Origin: Acidobacteriota bacterium
GTDB taxonomy: Bacteria > Acidobacteriota > Thermoanaerobaculia > UBA5066 > Gp7-AA6
Reading direction: 5' to 3'
Assembly (NCBI GenBank): GCA_027307335.1
Contig: DAHUXD010000049.1
Coordinates: 98,111 to 162,110 of the forward strand
DNA length: 64,000 bases
Under the pieces are notes generated by a model. The model ran no database searches and was not told the origin of the DNA. It saw only the letters and a program-made list of their open reading frames with translations. Made by a program: the position numbers and the translations under genes. Shown in pieces: positions 26,063 through 34,967 of the stretch (within the stretch, counting starts at the first letter, position 1; each line of letters starts with the position of its first letter).

Positions 26063-28277
26063 GGTCGATCCGGACCTCGCCCGCGGCGAGGCTCGCGTCC
26101 GGGGGCTCGTCACCGGCGGCGGCCGGCCTCTGATCCGAGGCCGCCGAGAAGGGCAGATATCCGAGCGACAGCAGTTGGGTGACGGCGTCGCTCGGAAGGC
26201 TCTGCGCGACGCGCGGCCGCCGCGCCGACCGCGGCGTGGTGAAGATCACGGTCTCGGCGCCTCCCGGCAGCCGCTCCCGTCCGGCCCATCCCAGCCCGCT
26301 CCACGAGTACGTCCCCCGGTCGAGTCGACCTCCCGCTGCCGACGCCAGCGGACCGGCTCCCTCGATGCGCAACGCGAGGGCGCGGGACTCGTCGGGCTGG
26401 AAGGCGAGCCAGAAAGGAGCCCGCGGCCGCCGGAAGCGAATCTCGGTTCTCGCGCCGCGCTGCGTCACGACTCCCTGCGCCGCGAGCCCGAAGCTTCGAA
26501 GGGACGGAGATGCTCCGCGCCCGAGCGCCGAGACGACGATCGAACGGCCCTCCTCTTCGGGCGACCTCGGGAAACGCACGATGAGCGAGTCGGGAAAGCC
26601 GGACGCGAGGTAGCGGTCCACCTCGGCGAGAAGCTCCCGCCCCCAGTCGGAAGCGGACGCCAGCGGCGTTCGCTCTCCGGGGTCCTTCGACAGATCGAAG
26701 GACTGCTGGACCGGGAAGACGACGAACTCGCCGCCGGACGCCCAGAACTTCTGGGGGACACCGGCGCGGCGGATGAGCTTGTGGTCGCCGATCCGCACGG
26801 CGAGCGCATCGAGCGGCGGAGCCTCGGACACGAGGGGGCGGCTCGCCGGAGGCGGCGACGAAAGGAGAGAGCGGCCCTCGAAGGCCGCCGGCGCGTTCAC
26901 GCCCGCCGCGTCGAGAAGCGTCGGCGCGACGTCCAGCTCCGAGGCGTTGCCGCGGATCACGCCGCGCGCCTTCGGCATCCAGGGCACTCGCACCTCGAAG
27001 GGCACGAGAAGCTCCTCCTCGAAGAGGTAAGGCGTGGCGTGCCCCACCGCGAGGCAGCTTCCCGCGACGATCCGGTCGCAGAGCGCCTCGCCGTGGTCGG
27101 CCGTCAGAAGGATCGCCGTGCGCGAGAGCCGCCCTTCCCGCTCGAGACCGTCGAGGAGAAGGCCGAACGCCGCGTCGACGCTGCGCAGCGCCGCGTCGTA
27201 GCGGTGGCGCGCCCAGACCGGAAAGGCGGGTGAGCTGCTGTGCGCGGCGTACCACTCATGAAGCGGGCTCCGCCAGTCGGGACCGAGCGCCGGGACGCCG
27301 CCGAACAGATCCCGGGCCGCCTCCGGATCGCCGACGTACTCGTGCACCTGGTAGGTGTGGAAGAAGAGAAAGACCGGTTCGTTCCGATACTCCCGCAGCA
27401 GATCGAGCGACCGCCGCACCGCCTCGCCGGCCGATTCGCTCGCGCTGACGTAGCGGTCGAAGCCCTGCGCGAGGCCGAAGGAGGGATGGACGAGACCGCC
27501 TCCCGTCACCGCCACCGTCCGGTAACCGGCCGCCGCGAAGCTCTCCGCGAGGGTGTCGAAGCGGTCCGCGAGCGCCATCGAGGATCGTCCCGCGTCGTGG
27601 CGGGCGACCGTCTCCGACGTGAACATCGAGGCATGCGCGGGCAGCGTCCAGTTCGCGGCCGCGACACACTTCTCGGCGCGCAGGCCATCGCGGAAGAAGC
27701 GGTCGGACCGCGGCGTCGTCGGAGCGAGGTATCCGTAGGCGCCCACGTGGTCGGCGCGAAGCGAGTCGACGTCGAAGAGGACGACCGCACGCGGAGGATC
27801 TCTCGCCGGAACCGTGAAGGACGGTTCCGCGAGAAAGAGCGAGCGCGGCGGAGTCCAGGAACCGGGGTTCTCGTACGCGATCTCGAGCTCGAGGGGCCCG
27901 GCACTCCGGGGAACCTCCGCCGAAACCGGGTGCCAGCGCGCGGGATCCGCCGAGAGCGTCAGGACATTCGAACGCCCGGGCCGCCCGGCGCCCGAGACGC
28001 GGATGCGGAGGCTCCCCGCGGGATCCCCCGCGAGAACGGTCATGTACGCAGCGCTCAGCCGCCGCGCCGGGCCCGCCGGCAGCGGCCATCTCACGGCGTC
28101 CCCGGGCGAGAGCCAGAGGCCGGGGCGCGACTCCGAGCCGACGGCGACGTGCTCCGCTTCGGGGACCGGAAGGTGGACGACTCTCTGGGCGCGGCCGCCG
28201 CAGGCGAGCGAAACCGCGGCGAGCACGGTGGCGAGGCACGGGGACGCCGGGAGCCGAAGCCGAACAGGGAGCCGCAT
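26052..28277 (-). CDS. sulfatase/alkaline-phosphatase superfamily lipoprotein
   Basis: From the ATG at 28277 this is a 741-residue protein with a lipoprotein-like signal ending in VSLACGG. An N-terminal beta domain of ~200 residues precedes a sulfatase-superfamily hydrolase. Metal-binding marks are VLFDVDSLRADHVGAYGY, the nucleophile region NWTLPAHASMFTSE, LTADHGEALCD, VGHATPYLFEEELLVPF and a later IGDHKLIRR. The usual C/S-x-P-x-R formylglycine motif is absent. The Thr of NWTLPAH probably takes the nucleophile place, as in phosphonate/phosphodiester hydrolases of this superfamily. The substrate is therefore not necessarily a sulfate ester. A coupled lipoprotein gene follows; the ADOP permease is divergent 120 bases upstream. 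Confidence 0.88.
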   Translation of the reverse strand: MRLPVRLRLPASPCLATVLAAVSLACGGRAQRVVHLPVPEAEHVAVGSESRPGLWLSPGDAVRWPLPAGPARRLSAAYMTVLAGDPAGSLRIRVSGAGRPGRSNVLTLSADPARWHPVSAEVPRSAGPLELEIAYENPGSWTPPRSLFLAEPSFTVPARDPPRAVVLFDVDSLRADHVGAYGYLAPTTPRSDRFFRDGLRAEKCVAAANWTLPAHASMFTSETVARHDAGRSSMALADRFDTLAESFAAAGYRTVAVTGGGLVHPSFGLAQGFDRYVSASESAGEAVRRSLDLLREYRNEPVFLFFHTYQVHEYVGDPEAARDLFGGVPALGPDWRSPLHEWYAAHSSSPAFPVWARHRYDAALRSVDAAFGLLLDGLEREGRLSRTAILLTADHGEALCDRIVAGSCLAVGHATPYLFEEELLVPFEVRVPWMPKARGVIRGNASELDVAPTLLDAAGVNAPAAFEGRSLLSSPPPASRPLVSEAPPLDALAVRIGDHKLIRRAGVPQKFWASGGEFVVFPVQQSFDLSKDPGERTPLASASDWGRELLAEVDRYLASGFPDSLIVRFPRSPEEEGRSIVVSALGRGASPSLRSFGLAAQGVVTQRGARTEIRFRRPRAPFWLAFQPDESRALALRIEGAGPLASAAGGRLDRGTYSWSGLGWAGRERLPGGAETVIFTTPRSARRPRVAQSLPSDAVTQLLSLGYLPFSAASDQRPAAAGDEPPDASLAAGEVRIDHAD

Positions 28278-28397
28278 CTCGCCCGACGCTACCGCAAGGT
28301 CGCTGTGTTTGCAGGGCTCTCGGGCGGGAACAAAGGCCGCCCGGACGCGTACCTGTCGGGAGGGACGGGACCGTCCCGGGTCGCGAGGAGGGCGCGG

Positions 28398-30836
28398 ATG
28401 CGGAGCTTCTGGCAGGACGTCCGATACGGGCTGCGGGTCCTCGCTCGAAACCCCGGCTTCACGGCCGTGGCGGTCCTCACGCTGGCGCTCGGGATCGGCG
28501 CGAACACGGCGCTGTTCTCGGTGGTCAGCGGGGTACTGCTCCATCCGCTGCCCTTCCCCGCACCGGACGAGCTTCATTCCGTCTACACCCGCACGGAACA
28601 GTTCTCGAAGGGCTCGGTGAGCTACCCGAACTTCCTCGACTGGCAGCGGGGCAACCGGGCATTCTCGGCGCTCGGCGCATACCGTTCGGACGACTTCAAC
28701 CTCACCGGCTCGGGCGAGGCGGAGCGGTTGCGCGCCAGCATGGTCTCCTCCGAGTTCTTCCCGCTGCTCGGGGTCCGGCCGCTGGTCGGCCGAACGTTCA
28801 CGCCGGACGAGGATCGGCCCGGCGCCGGGCCCGTCGTGGTCCTCGCCGACGGGCTCTGGAAGCGCAAGTTCGGAGGCGAGGCCGACATCTCCGGAAAGAC
28901 CATCACGTTGAACGGCAGGCTCTACACCATCGTCGGCGTGGCGCCGGGCCACCTGACCGTCTCGGACGACACGGACGTCTACGTCCCGATCGGGCAGTGG
29001 ACGGACGCGACCTTCCTGGACCGGCGAGTCAGCATGGGCATGCGCGTGGTCGGCCGCCTGAGGCCGGGCGTGACGCCGGCTCAGGCGCAGGCGGACATGG
29101 ATCGGATCGCGAGGGACCTCGAGAGGGCCTACCCCGAGGCCGACAAGGGAGCGTCGATCAACGTGGTGCCGCTCAAGAAGGACGTCGTCGGGAACGTCGA
29201 AGGGATCCTGCTGGTGCTCCTCGGGGCCGTCGGCTTCGTGCTCCTGATCGCCTGCGCCAACGTCGCCAACCTGCTGCTCGCGCGGGCGACCGGTCGCAGT
29301 CGCGAGTTCGCCGTGCGCGCCGCTCTCGGCGCGAACGCCTGGCGGATCGTGCGGCAGCTGCTGACCGAAAGCGTCCTTCTCGCGCTCACCGGCGGCCTCG
29401 TGGGAGCGGTGCTCGCGAAGTGGGGCACGCGTGCGATCCTGGCGGCTCTGCCGGACGCGCTGCCGCGGGCGGAGGAGATCGGCCTCGACGCGGGCGTCCT
29501 GCTGTTCACGGTGGGACTCTCCGCGCTGACCGGGATCGTCTTCGGCCTGGCGCCCGCCCTCCGGCTCCTGCGGCCGGACCTGCAGGAGACGCTGAAGGCG
29601 GGAGGACGGGGCGCGAGCGGAGCGCGGCAGCGAACGCAGAGCATCTTCGTGGCCGCGGAGATCGGCATGGCCCTCGTTCTCCTGATCGGAGCGGGGCTGA
29701 TGATCCGCAGCCTGCGGGCGCTGTGGGCCGTGGATCCGGGCTTCGACCCGCGCCACGCCCTGTCGTTTTCGATTTCCCTGACGCCGGGCCAGGACCGGAC
29801 CCCCGCGGACCTGCGCGCGAAGTACCGGGAGTCCCTGCGCGCGTTCGGAGGCGTGCGCGGGGTGACGAGCGTCTCGCTGCTCGGCGGGTCGCTGCCGATG
29901 TCGGGAGATTCCGAGGTGCCGTTCTGGCGCGAGGACCGGCCGCGCCCGGAGAACATGAACGACATGCCGGAGACCCTCTTCTATCTGGTGACGCCGGGAT
30001 ACCTGCCGGCGATGGGGATCCCCCTCCGGGCCGGCCGGTTCATCACGGACCGGGACGACGAGCGCGCGCCTTCCGTGGCCGTGATCGACGAGGCGTTCGC
30101 ACGCAAGCACTTTCCGGGCGAGAACCCGATCGGGAAGCGGATCCATCTGGCGCTGCTCGAGATGGATGCGGAGATCGTGGGCGTCGCCGGACACGTCGAA
30201 CACTGGGGCCTCGGAAACGCGGAGCACCAGAACCTCCAGGCCGAGCTCTACGTGCCGCTGTTCCAGCTGCCGGACAAGTTCTGGAGCCTGATCGCCAACG
30301 GCGCCGGCTTCGTGGCGAGGACCGAGGGCGCCCCGCTCGACGCCGCGTCGGGGATCCGCCAGGCCGCCTCGCGCTTCGACGCGAGCGCCGCGATCTACCT
30401 GTTTCGCCCGCTGGAAGAGGTGGTCGCCGGCTCGATCGCCCGGCAGCGGATGGCGATGATCCTCCTGAGCATTCTTTCGTCCCTCGCGCTCGCGCTCGCC
30501 GCGATCGGCGTCTACGGCGTGATCGCCTATCTCGCGGCGCAGCGAACGCGCGAGATCGGGGTGCGGATGGCCCTCGGCGCCACGCGGGGCGACGTGCTGC
30601 GGCTCGTTCTCGGCCAGGGGATGCGGATCGCGCTCGCCGGCATCGGCGCGGGAATCGTCGCGGCGCTCTGGCTGACCCGGCTGCTCGCGAAGATGATCTA
30701 CGGCGTGAGCGCGCTGGACCCGATCACGTTCGGGGGCGTCGCCGTGCTGCTCGCGGGCGTCGCGCTGCTCGCGTGCTACATCCCGGCGCGGCGTGCGATG
30801 CGCGTCGATCCGACGACGGCCCTGCGCTACGACTGA
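28398..30836 (+). CDS. ADOP-type duplicated MacB/FtsX permease
   Basis: The 812-residue protein has the hallmark layout of acidobacterial duplicated orphan permeases. It begins with the N-terminal signature SFWQDVRYGLRVLARNPGFT and AVLTLALGIGANTALFSVV. A MacB-type periplasmic domain follows (NFLDWQRGNRAFSALGAYR), then three FtsX helices near 285-400. A second periplasmic domain (GYLPAMGIPLRAGR) and a last FtsX set (GVYGVIAYLAAQRTREIGVR) complete it. No ATPase gene is adjacent, as is normal for orphan members. GAGGAGG six bases before the ATG sets the start. The family is linked to export or lipoprotein transport by analogy with MacB; the substrate is unknown. It is the strongest taxonomic clue in the window. 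Confidence 0.95.
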   Translation: MRSFWQDVRYGLRVLARNPGFTAVAVLTLALGIGANTALFSVVSGVLLHPLPFPAPDELHSVYTRTEQFSKGSVSYPNFLDWQRGNRAFSALGAYRSDDFNLTGSGEAERLRASMVSSEFFPLLGVRPLVGRTFTPDEDRPGAGPVVVLADGLWKRKFGGEADISGKTITLNGRLYTIVGVAPGHLTVSDDTDVYVPIGQWTDATFLDRRVSMGMRVVGRLRPGVTPAQAQADMDRIARDLERAYPEADKGASINVVPLKKDVVGNVEGILLVLLGAVGFVLLIACANVANLLLARATGRSREFAVRAALGANAWRIVRQLLTESVLLALTGGLVGAVLAKWGTRAILAALPDALPRAEEIGLDAGVLLFTVGLSALTGIVFGLAPALRLLRPDLQETLKAGGRGASGARQRTQSIFVAAEIGMALVLLIGAGLMIRSLRALWAVDPGFDPRHALSFSISLTPGQDRTPADLRAKYRESLRAFGGVRGVTSVSLLGGSLPMSGDSEVPFWREDRPRPENMNDMPETLFYLVTPGYLPAMGIPLRAGRFITDRDDERAPSVAVIDEAFARKHFPGENPIGKRIHLALLEMDAEIVGVAGHVEHWGLGNAEHQNLQAELYVPLFQLPDKFWSLIANGAGFVARTEGAPLDAASGIRQAASRFDASAAIYLFRPLEEVVAGSIARQRMAMILLSILSSLALALAAIGVYGVIAYLAAQRTREIGVRMALGATRGDVLRLVLGQGMRIALAGIGAGIVAALWLTRLLAKMIYGVSALDPITFGGVAVLLAGVALLACYIPARRAMRVDPTTALRYD

Positions 30837-30860
30837 TCGCCCGGCTCGACGGCTCGAAAA

Positions 30861-32009
30861 CTACGAAGGCTTGAGCGAGATCTCGACGATCGCGTTCCGG
30901 CCGGGACCGACGATCACCGTGCGCTCCTCGGTCGCCATTCCGGGGCGCGAGACCTTGATCGTGTGTTGCCCCGGCGGAACCTGCAGTCCCCTCGAGAGGT
31001 TCGCGAGCTCGGCCCCGGTGCCGACGAACTGATCGTTCAAGAAGACGGAAGCATCCGAGGGCTCGGCCAGGAGTAGGAGGTGCCCCCGGCTCATGCCGCT
31101 CGTGTCGGAGTCCCCTTCGACGAGCGGCGCTGCGCCGTCATCCCCGTAGGCCGGAGTGGCGTCGTCGGCGGACGCCCCCGACGGGGGATATGCCCGCCAG
31201 GATTGATCCTGCGGCTGATCGTCCACGTAGGTGTCGATTCCGGCGTAGCCGTCCGTCGTGCCGTAGTCGCTGCCCCAATAGCTGGGCCAGTCCCATCCCC
31301 AACCGTAACCGGGCCATCCCCAACCCAATCCCCATCCCCAGTTCCAGCCCCAGCCCCACCAGCCCGTGCCCCAGTAAAGGCCCCAGGGCTGGTAATAGCC
31401 TCCGTAGTAGCCGTGGCCTCCGTAGTAGCCGTGGCCGCCGTGGCCGCCGTAGTAGCCGCCGCCGTGATTCCCGCCACCTCCGTGATACCCATGGCCACCG
31501 TAATTGCCGGGTCCGTTGTGGCCGCCGCCGTTGTAGCCGTGGCTGCCGTAGTTGCCGCCGCCGCGTGGGCCGCCGCCGTAATATCCGCGACCACCGTAGT
31601 TGCCACCACCCTGTCGGGCGCCGCCGCCGTAATTCCCGCGGCTACCGTAGTTGCCGCCGCCGCCTGGGCCGCCGCCGTAAAACCCCCGGCTGCCGTAGTT
31701 GCCGCCGCCGCGTGGGCCGCCGTAGTAACCATGGCCACCGCCCATGCCGCCGCCGCCGTAACCGCCGCCACCGTGGTAGCCGCCACCGCCGCCACCGCGG
31801 TAGCCGCCACCGCCACCGCCGCGGTAGCCGCCACCGCCACCGCCGCCGCCGTGGAAGCCACCACCACCCCCGCCGTGCGATCCACCGCCGCCGCCCGATC
31901 CGCCGCCGCCGTGATGCTGAGCCATGGCGGGCGGCGCCGCCGAGAGAGCCAGCGCGCTCGCGACGACCAGCAGCCGGACGCCCCAGCCGGACCTGACCGA
32001 CGTTGTCAT
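30861..32009 (-). CDS. exported Gly/Tyr/His-rich protein with C-terminal PEGA domain
   Basis: From the ATG at 32009, preceded by GGAG at seven bases, this 382-residue protein has a signal peptide (LLVVASALALSAAPPAMAQ). A ~200-residue low-complexity region comes next: first GGGGSGGGG-like runs, then GGNYGSRGYYGGG-like repeats, then a Trp/Gly/Tyr-rich segment (GWWGWGWNWGWGLGWGW). A short acidic linker leads to a PEGA domain at the end (LLLLAEPSDASVFLNDQFVG, PPGQHTIKVSRPG). PEGA domains are small surface beta domains. The Gly/aromatic region resembles structural or phase-separating sequences, but nothing assigns a function. The convergent ADOP gene ends 24 bases away. Confidence 0.85.
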   Translation of the reverse strand: MTTSVRSGWGVRLLVVASALALSAAPPAMAQHHGGGGSGGGGGSHGGGGGGFHGGGGGGGGYRGGGGGGYRGGGGGGYHGGGGYGGGGMGGGHGYYGGPRGGGNYGSRGFYGGGPGGGGNYGSRGNYGGGARQGGGNYGGRGYYGGGPRGGGNYGSHGYNGGGHNGPGNYGGHGYHGGGGNHGGGYYGGHGGHGYYGGHGYYGGYYQPWGLYWGTGWWGWGWNWGWGLGWGWPGYGWGWDWPSYWGSDYGTTDGYAGIDTYVDDQPQDQSWRAYPPSGASADDATPAYGDDGAAPLVEGDSDTSGMSRGHLLLLAEPSDASVFLNDQFVGTGAELANLSRGLQVPPGQHTIKVSRPGMATEERTVIVGPGRNAIVEISLKPS

Positions 32010-32483
32010 CAAAAACTCCAATTTAGCTTTGAGCAAGAAAGGGGCCATGGCATCGGCCGAAGCGTCGCACGGATGTCGTTGCGCCGATTGGGTCCACGCG
32101 GATGTTCCTCTTTGGTGACGCCACTCGGTTGACCTCCGCAAGAGTCAGACTGTCATCCGATTCCTTCGTCGAGGCGAGAGGTCATGCGGAATCGGTCTTC
32201 GCGGTGACCCGATTTCCTCCGATGCGCACAACTGATGCGCCTGTATCAGAAGCGGTAGAGCGGGGCGTGGGATTCAGGGCGATCCGCTTGGCCGGGATTC
32301 AGGTCCTCGGTAAGATGAAGAGAACGAACCACACGGACCCGGCCTTTCGCCCGACAGGTGGTCCCCCCGCCGAACCCCGCGGTCCAGCCCGGGCGACGAG
32401 CGACGCCTCCGGGAAGAAAAGATTGATGGCGCGAAGAGCGACGGCTCATCGGTCGCCGCGCGAGGGACCAGCCTCTCCAACGT
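32010..32483. other. intergenic region without a supported gene
   Basis: This stretch of about 470 bases separates the divergent Gly-rich gene from the membrane-protein gene. It should contain both promoters. One open frame (32102-32485, plus) has neither a ribosome site nor recognisable composition, and I do not accept it. I see no tRNA, terminator with a T-run, or repeat. AAGGAG at 32484-32489 closes the region. Confidence 0.5.
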
Positions 32484-32630
32484 AAGGAGCGTCCGATCTC
32501 GAACAGGGTCTCAGGAAGAACGACTTCTGCTGCCGGGGAAGCGGCCTCGGTCATCGCCGCGACGCCGCGACTGGATGCCTTTGCCGTCGCCGCGCTGGCG
32601 GCCCACCTGGCCATTGCGCTCAGCACTCGC

Positions 32631-33845
32631 ATGACCGCCTGGCCGGAGGTGACGACTCCGGGTTATCTCTGGTCGCGCGGATGGCTCCTGTACCGAAACA
32701 TCAAGTTCCAGCACACCCCCGCGACGATGGGTACACTCGCGCTGGGCTTCTTCGCGTTCGGGCCGAAGACATGGTTCCTTCGTGCCTACGCGACGATCTG
32801 GCCCCTGATCGCACACGCCTCCCTCCTGAAGGAAACGCGTCGGGCGTCCACCGGGATACGGGCACTGACTTCGGCGTTCTTCCTGGTTCTCCTGTTTGGC
32901 TTCGAAGGAAACGCGATCTGGCCGACGGTCGTCATGACGGCGCTGGCGATACCGATCGCCGGTGCGCTCAGCAGGAAGCAGATGGTGCGGGCCGGGCTCC
33001 TCATCGGCGTCGCGATCCTCTTCAAGCAGACCGCCGCATTCGTGCTCTTTGTCGCAACGCTCGCCCTCTTCGCGCAGCGCCGCTCGCGGGAAGCCGCCCG
33101 CCTTTTCCTGGCGGGAAGCTTCCCCTATCTCTTGACGGTGGCGATCTTCGCTGCCCTCGGAGCCGGCCTCGACATCCTGCGTTGGACGATTCTCGTGCCT
33201 CTTACCGTGCGGCCGGCCAACGTCAACATGTTTCATCCCGGCTTCTCGAAGGTCCTGGACCTCGCACTGGCGTTTACACCTCTTTCGATCGAGGCGGTCC
33301 TGGAGCGTCCCGGCGAGAGGGCGATCTCCGCGCGCTGGCTTCTGCTCGTCGCCGTCGGCCTGGCCGCGCTCGTGTATCCCGACTTCACGCTCTTCAATGC
33401 GGTCGCGTGCGTTCCCTGCCTCGCCGTGGGCGCCGCAAGGCTCATGGAGCGGCCGCCACGACGGCTCTCCCGGGTGGCGATCGCCTTCGTCGCGACGTTG
33501 ACGTTGAGCCGCGGAGCCATGGTGGCTGCCGGTGCCGACTTCGACGGCAGGGTCCTCTTCTGGAACGACGAGCCGGCGTTCAATGCTCTGATCGACCGAC
33601 TCCGCAAGCTGCCCGTGGATACTCGCGTCTACTCTGAGCTCTGGGCCAACGTCAATCCGCGGGCCGAGCGCCTCCCGCCCGGCGACGTGTATCAGCATCC
33701 CTGGTTCGACTGGTTTTCGCCGGTCGATCACACCGGTGAACGCATTCGGCAGGCCAACGCCAGACCCGGCGTGGCGATCGTGGGCCTGCGAGCGGCATGG
33801 CCGCGCGCCGAGGCGGTGGGACCCTACGCGATCGCGCGACGATGA
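32631..33845 (+). CDS. GT-C-like polytopic membrane protein
   Basis: From the first ATG this is a 404-residue protein with about nine membrane helices (LRAYATIWPLIAHASLL, IFAALGAGLDILRW, WLLLVAVGLAALVYPDF) and a soluble C-terminal segment (VYSELWANVNPRAERLPPGD). The first loop has EVTTPGYLWSRGWLLYRNIK and then HTPATMG, like the acidic-loop region of GT-C glycosyltransferases. The frame stays open upstream and encodes another helix (DAFAVAALAAHLAIALS) needed for a complete first membrane span. A strong AAGGAG at 32484-32489 is six bases before codon ATC at 32496 (ISNRVSG). The real start is therefore probably at 32496, as a non-standard codon or a base error, or at the CTG at 32571. Substrate unknown. 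Confidence 0.7.
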   Translation: MTAWPEVTTPGYLWSRGWLLYRNIKFQHTPATMGTLALGFFAFGPKTWFLRAYATIWPLIAHASLLKETRRASTGIRALTSAFFLVLLFGFEGNAIWPTVVMTALAIPIAGALSRKQMVRAGLLIGVAILFKQTAAFVLFVATLALFAQRRSREAARLFLAGSFPYLLTVAIFAALGAGLDILRWTILVPLTVRPANVNMFHPGFSKVLDLALAFTPLSIEAVLERPGERAISARWLLLVAVGLAALVYPDFTLFNAVACVPCLAVGAARLMERPPRRLSRVAIAFVATLTLSRGAMVAAGADFDGRVLFWNDEPAFNALIDRLRKLPVDTRVYSELWANVNPRAERLPPGDVYQHPWFDWFSPVDHTGERIRQANARPGVAIVGLRAAWPRAEAVGPYAIARR

Positions 33846-33980
33846 AGCGGCATGGACGGACGAATCGCGCGGATGCCTCGGTCCTTCATCCGAAGACGGC
33901 CGCCCGACTCGGCAGGAAGGGTGGTCGCGCGCCCGCCTCGTGACGGGTTCTTCGGCAGCGGTACGATCCCGGGGCATCCA

Positions 33981-34802
33981 ATGCCGCCAATCACGACCTG
34001 GTCCGATCTGCTGCGACCGGGCGATGCCACGTCGTTCTTCGACCGGGTGCCGCGCCCGGAGTTCGATGCAAGCCGAGCCTCTTACAGCCCCGCCAATGCC
34101 TGGTGGCTCGCGGAGCTGAGCCGGTTGGTCTATCGCCATGACATCGAGGAAGGGTCCCAGGAGCGGCCCAGTCGAACCCGCTTCCTGGCCGATGTCGGGT
34201 TGCGTCAGGTCGCGTTCTTTCAATCGCCGCGGGTCGGCACTCAGGCGTTTCTGGTCGAAGCGACGACCGAGCCGCGATTCGCCGCCCTCGTCTTCCGAGG
34301 CACCGAAGAGAACTTCAGTGACTGGCTCACGGACCTGAAGACCCTTCCGAAGCAAATAGCGGCACCCGATGTCCGGGTTCATGACGGCTTCGAGGTGGCC
34401 CTCGACGCCGTCTGGCCGAACGTCCTTCGCACGCTTGCAGATCTGGACTGTCCGCTGTTCTACGCAGGACATAGCCTCGGTGCCGCTCTCGCGACAATCG
34501 CGGCGTCGCGCCGTCCGCCAAAAGCTGTCTACACGTTTGGGTCTCCCCGCGTCGGAAATGAAGCGTTCGCCGCGCTGCTGGGGTCGGTCGCGCTCTATCG
34601 AATCGTCGACGACACCGACGTCGTGCCGACCCTCCCTCCCGAAGAATTGGGGTTTGTCCACGTGGGCGAGCTGCATCAAATCGGAATGGGGCGATCAGGC
34701 CGTGCCTCTCTAAACCCCTGGTACTGGATCCGCCGCCTGACGGCCCCGCCAAGGTCGCTCGCAGACCACGCTCCGATTGCCTACGTCCGCCGAATCCGTT
34801 GA
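33981..34802 (+). CDS. class 3 (Lipase_3) alpha/beta hydrolase
   Basis: From the ATG at 33981 this is a 273-residue hydrolase of the Lipase_3 family. The oxyanion-side strand is ALVFRGTEENFSDWLTDL. The nucleophile elbow is FYAGHSLGAAL (Ser165). The fold motif VYTFGSPRVGN follows, the acid is in IVDDTDVVPTLPP (Asp near 213), and a His follows in GFVHVGELHQ. There is no signal peptide from this start. An in-frame ATG at 33852 would add an Arg/Pro-rich extension with no support. Family members hydrolyse acylglycerols or phospholipids. The substrate is unknown. It lies 135 bases after the membrane-protein gene and is convergent with a basic-protein gene. Confidence 0.88.
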   Translation: MPPITTWSDLLRPGDATSFFDRVPRPEFDASRASYSPANAWWLAELSRLVYRHDIEEGSQERPSRTRFLADVGLRQVAFFQSPRVGTQAFLVEATTEPRFAALVFRGTEENFSDWLTDLKTLPKQIAAPDVRVHDGFEVALDAVWPNVLRTLADLDCPLFYAGHSLGAALATIAASRRPPKAVYTFGSPRVGNEAFAALLGSVALYRIVDDTDVVPTLPPEELGFVHVGELHQIGMGRSGRASLNPWYWIRRLTAPPRSLADHAPIAYVRRIR

Positions 34803-34967
34803 GGCAAAACCGGAGGGCCAGTTTCCAGTCCGCCGACTCGCGCGCTCCGGGAGGGCTGCCTGGCCTCGCGCCGCGATTCTGCACAGTGCTCTAGATTTTC
34901 GAGTCGCGGCCCCCCATGACTCGGCAAGGGCGGAATCGGCGCGTTGTTACTCTGTTCGCGGGGTCGG

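Noticed and set aside
28278..30227. Long N-terminal extension of the sulfatase-like gene through the ADOP permease region
   Set aside because: The frame is open only because it runs antisense to the permease; the lipoprotein signal sequence at 28277 marks the real start.
32102..32485. 127-codon plus-strand frame before the GT-C-like gene
   Set aside because: No ribosome site, no recognisable composition, and it runs into the leader of the next gene.
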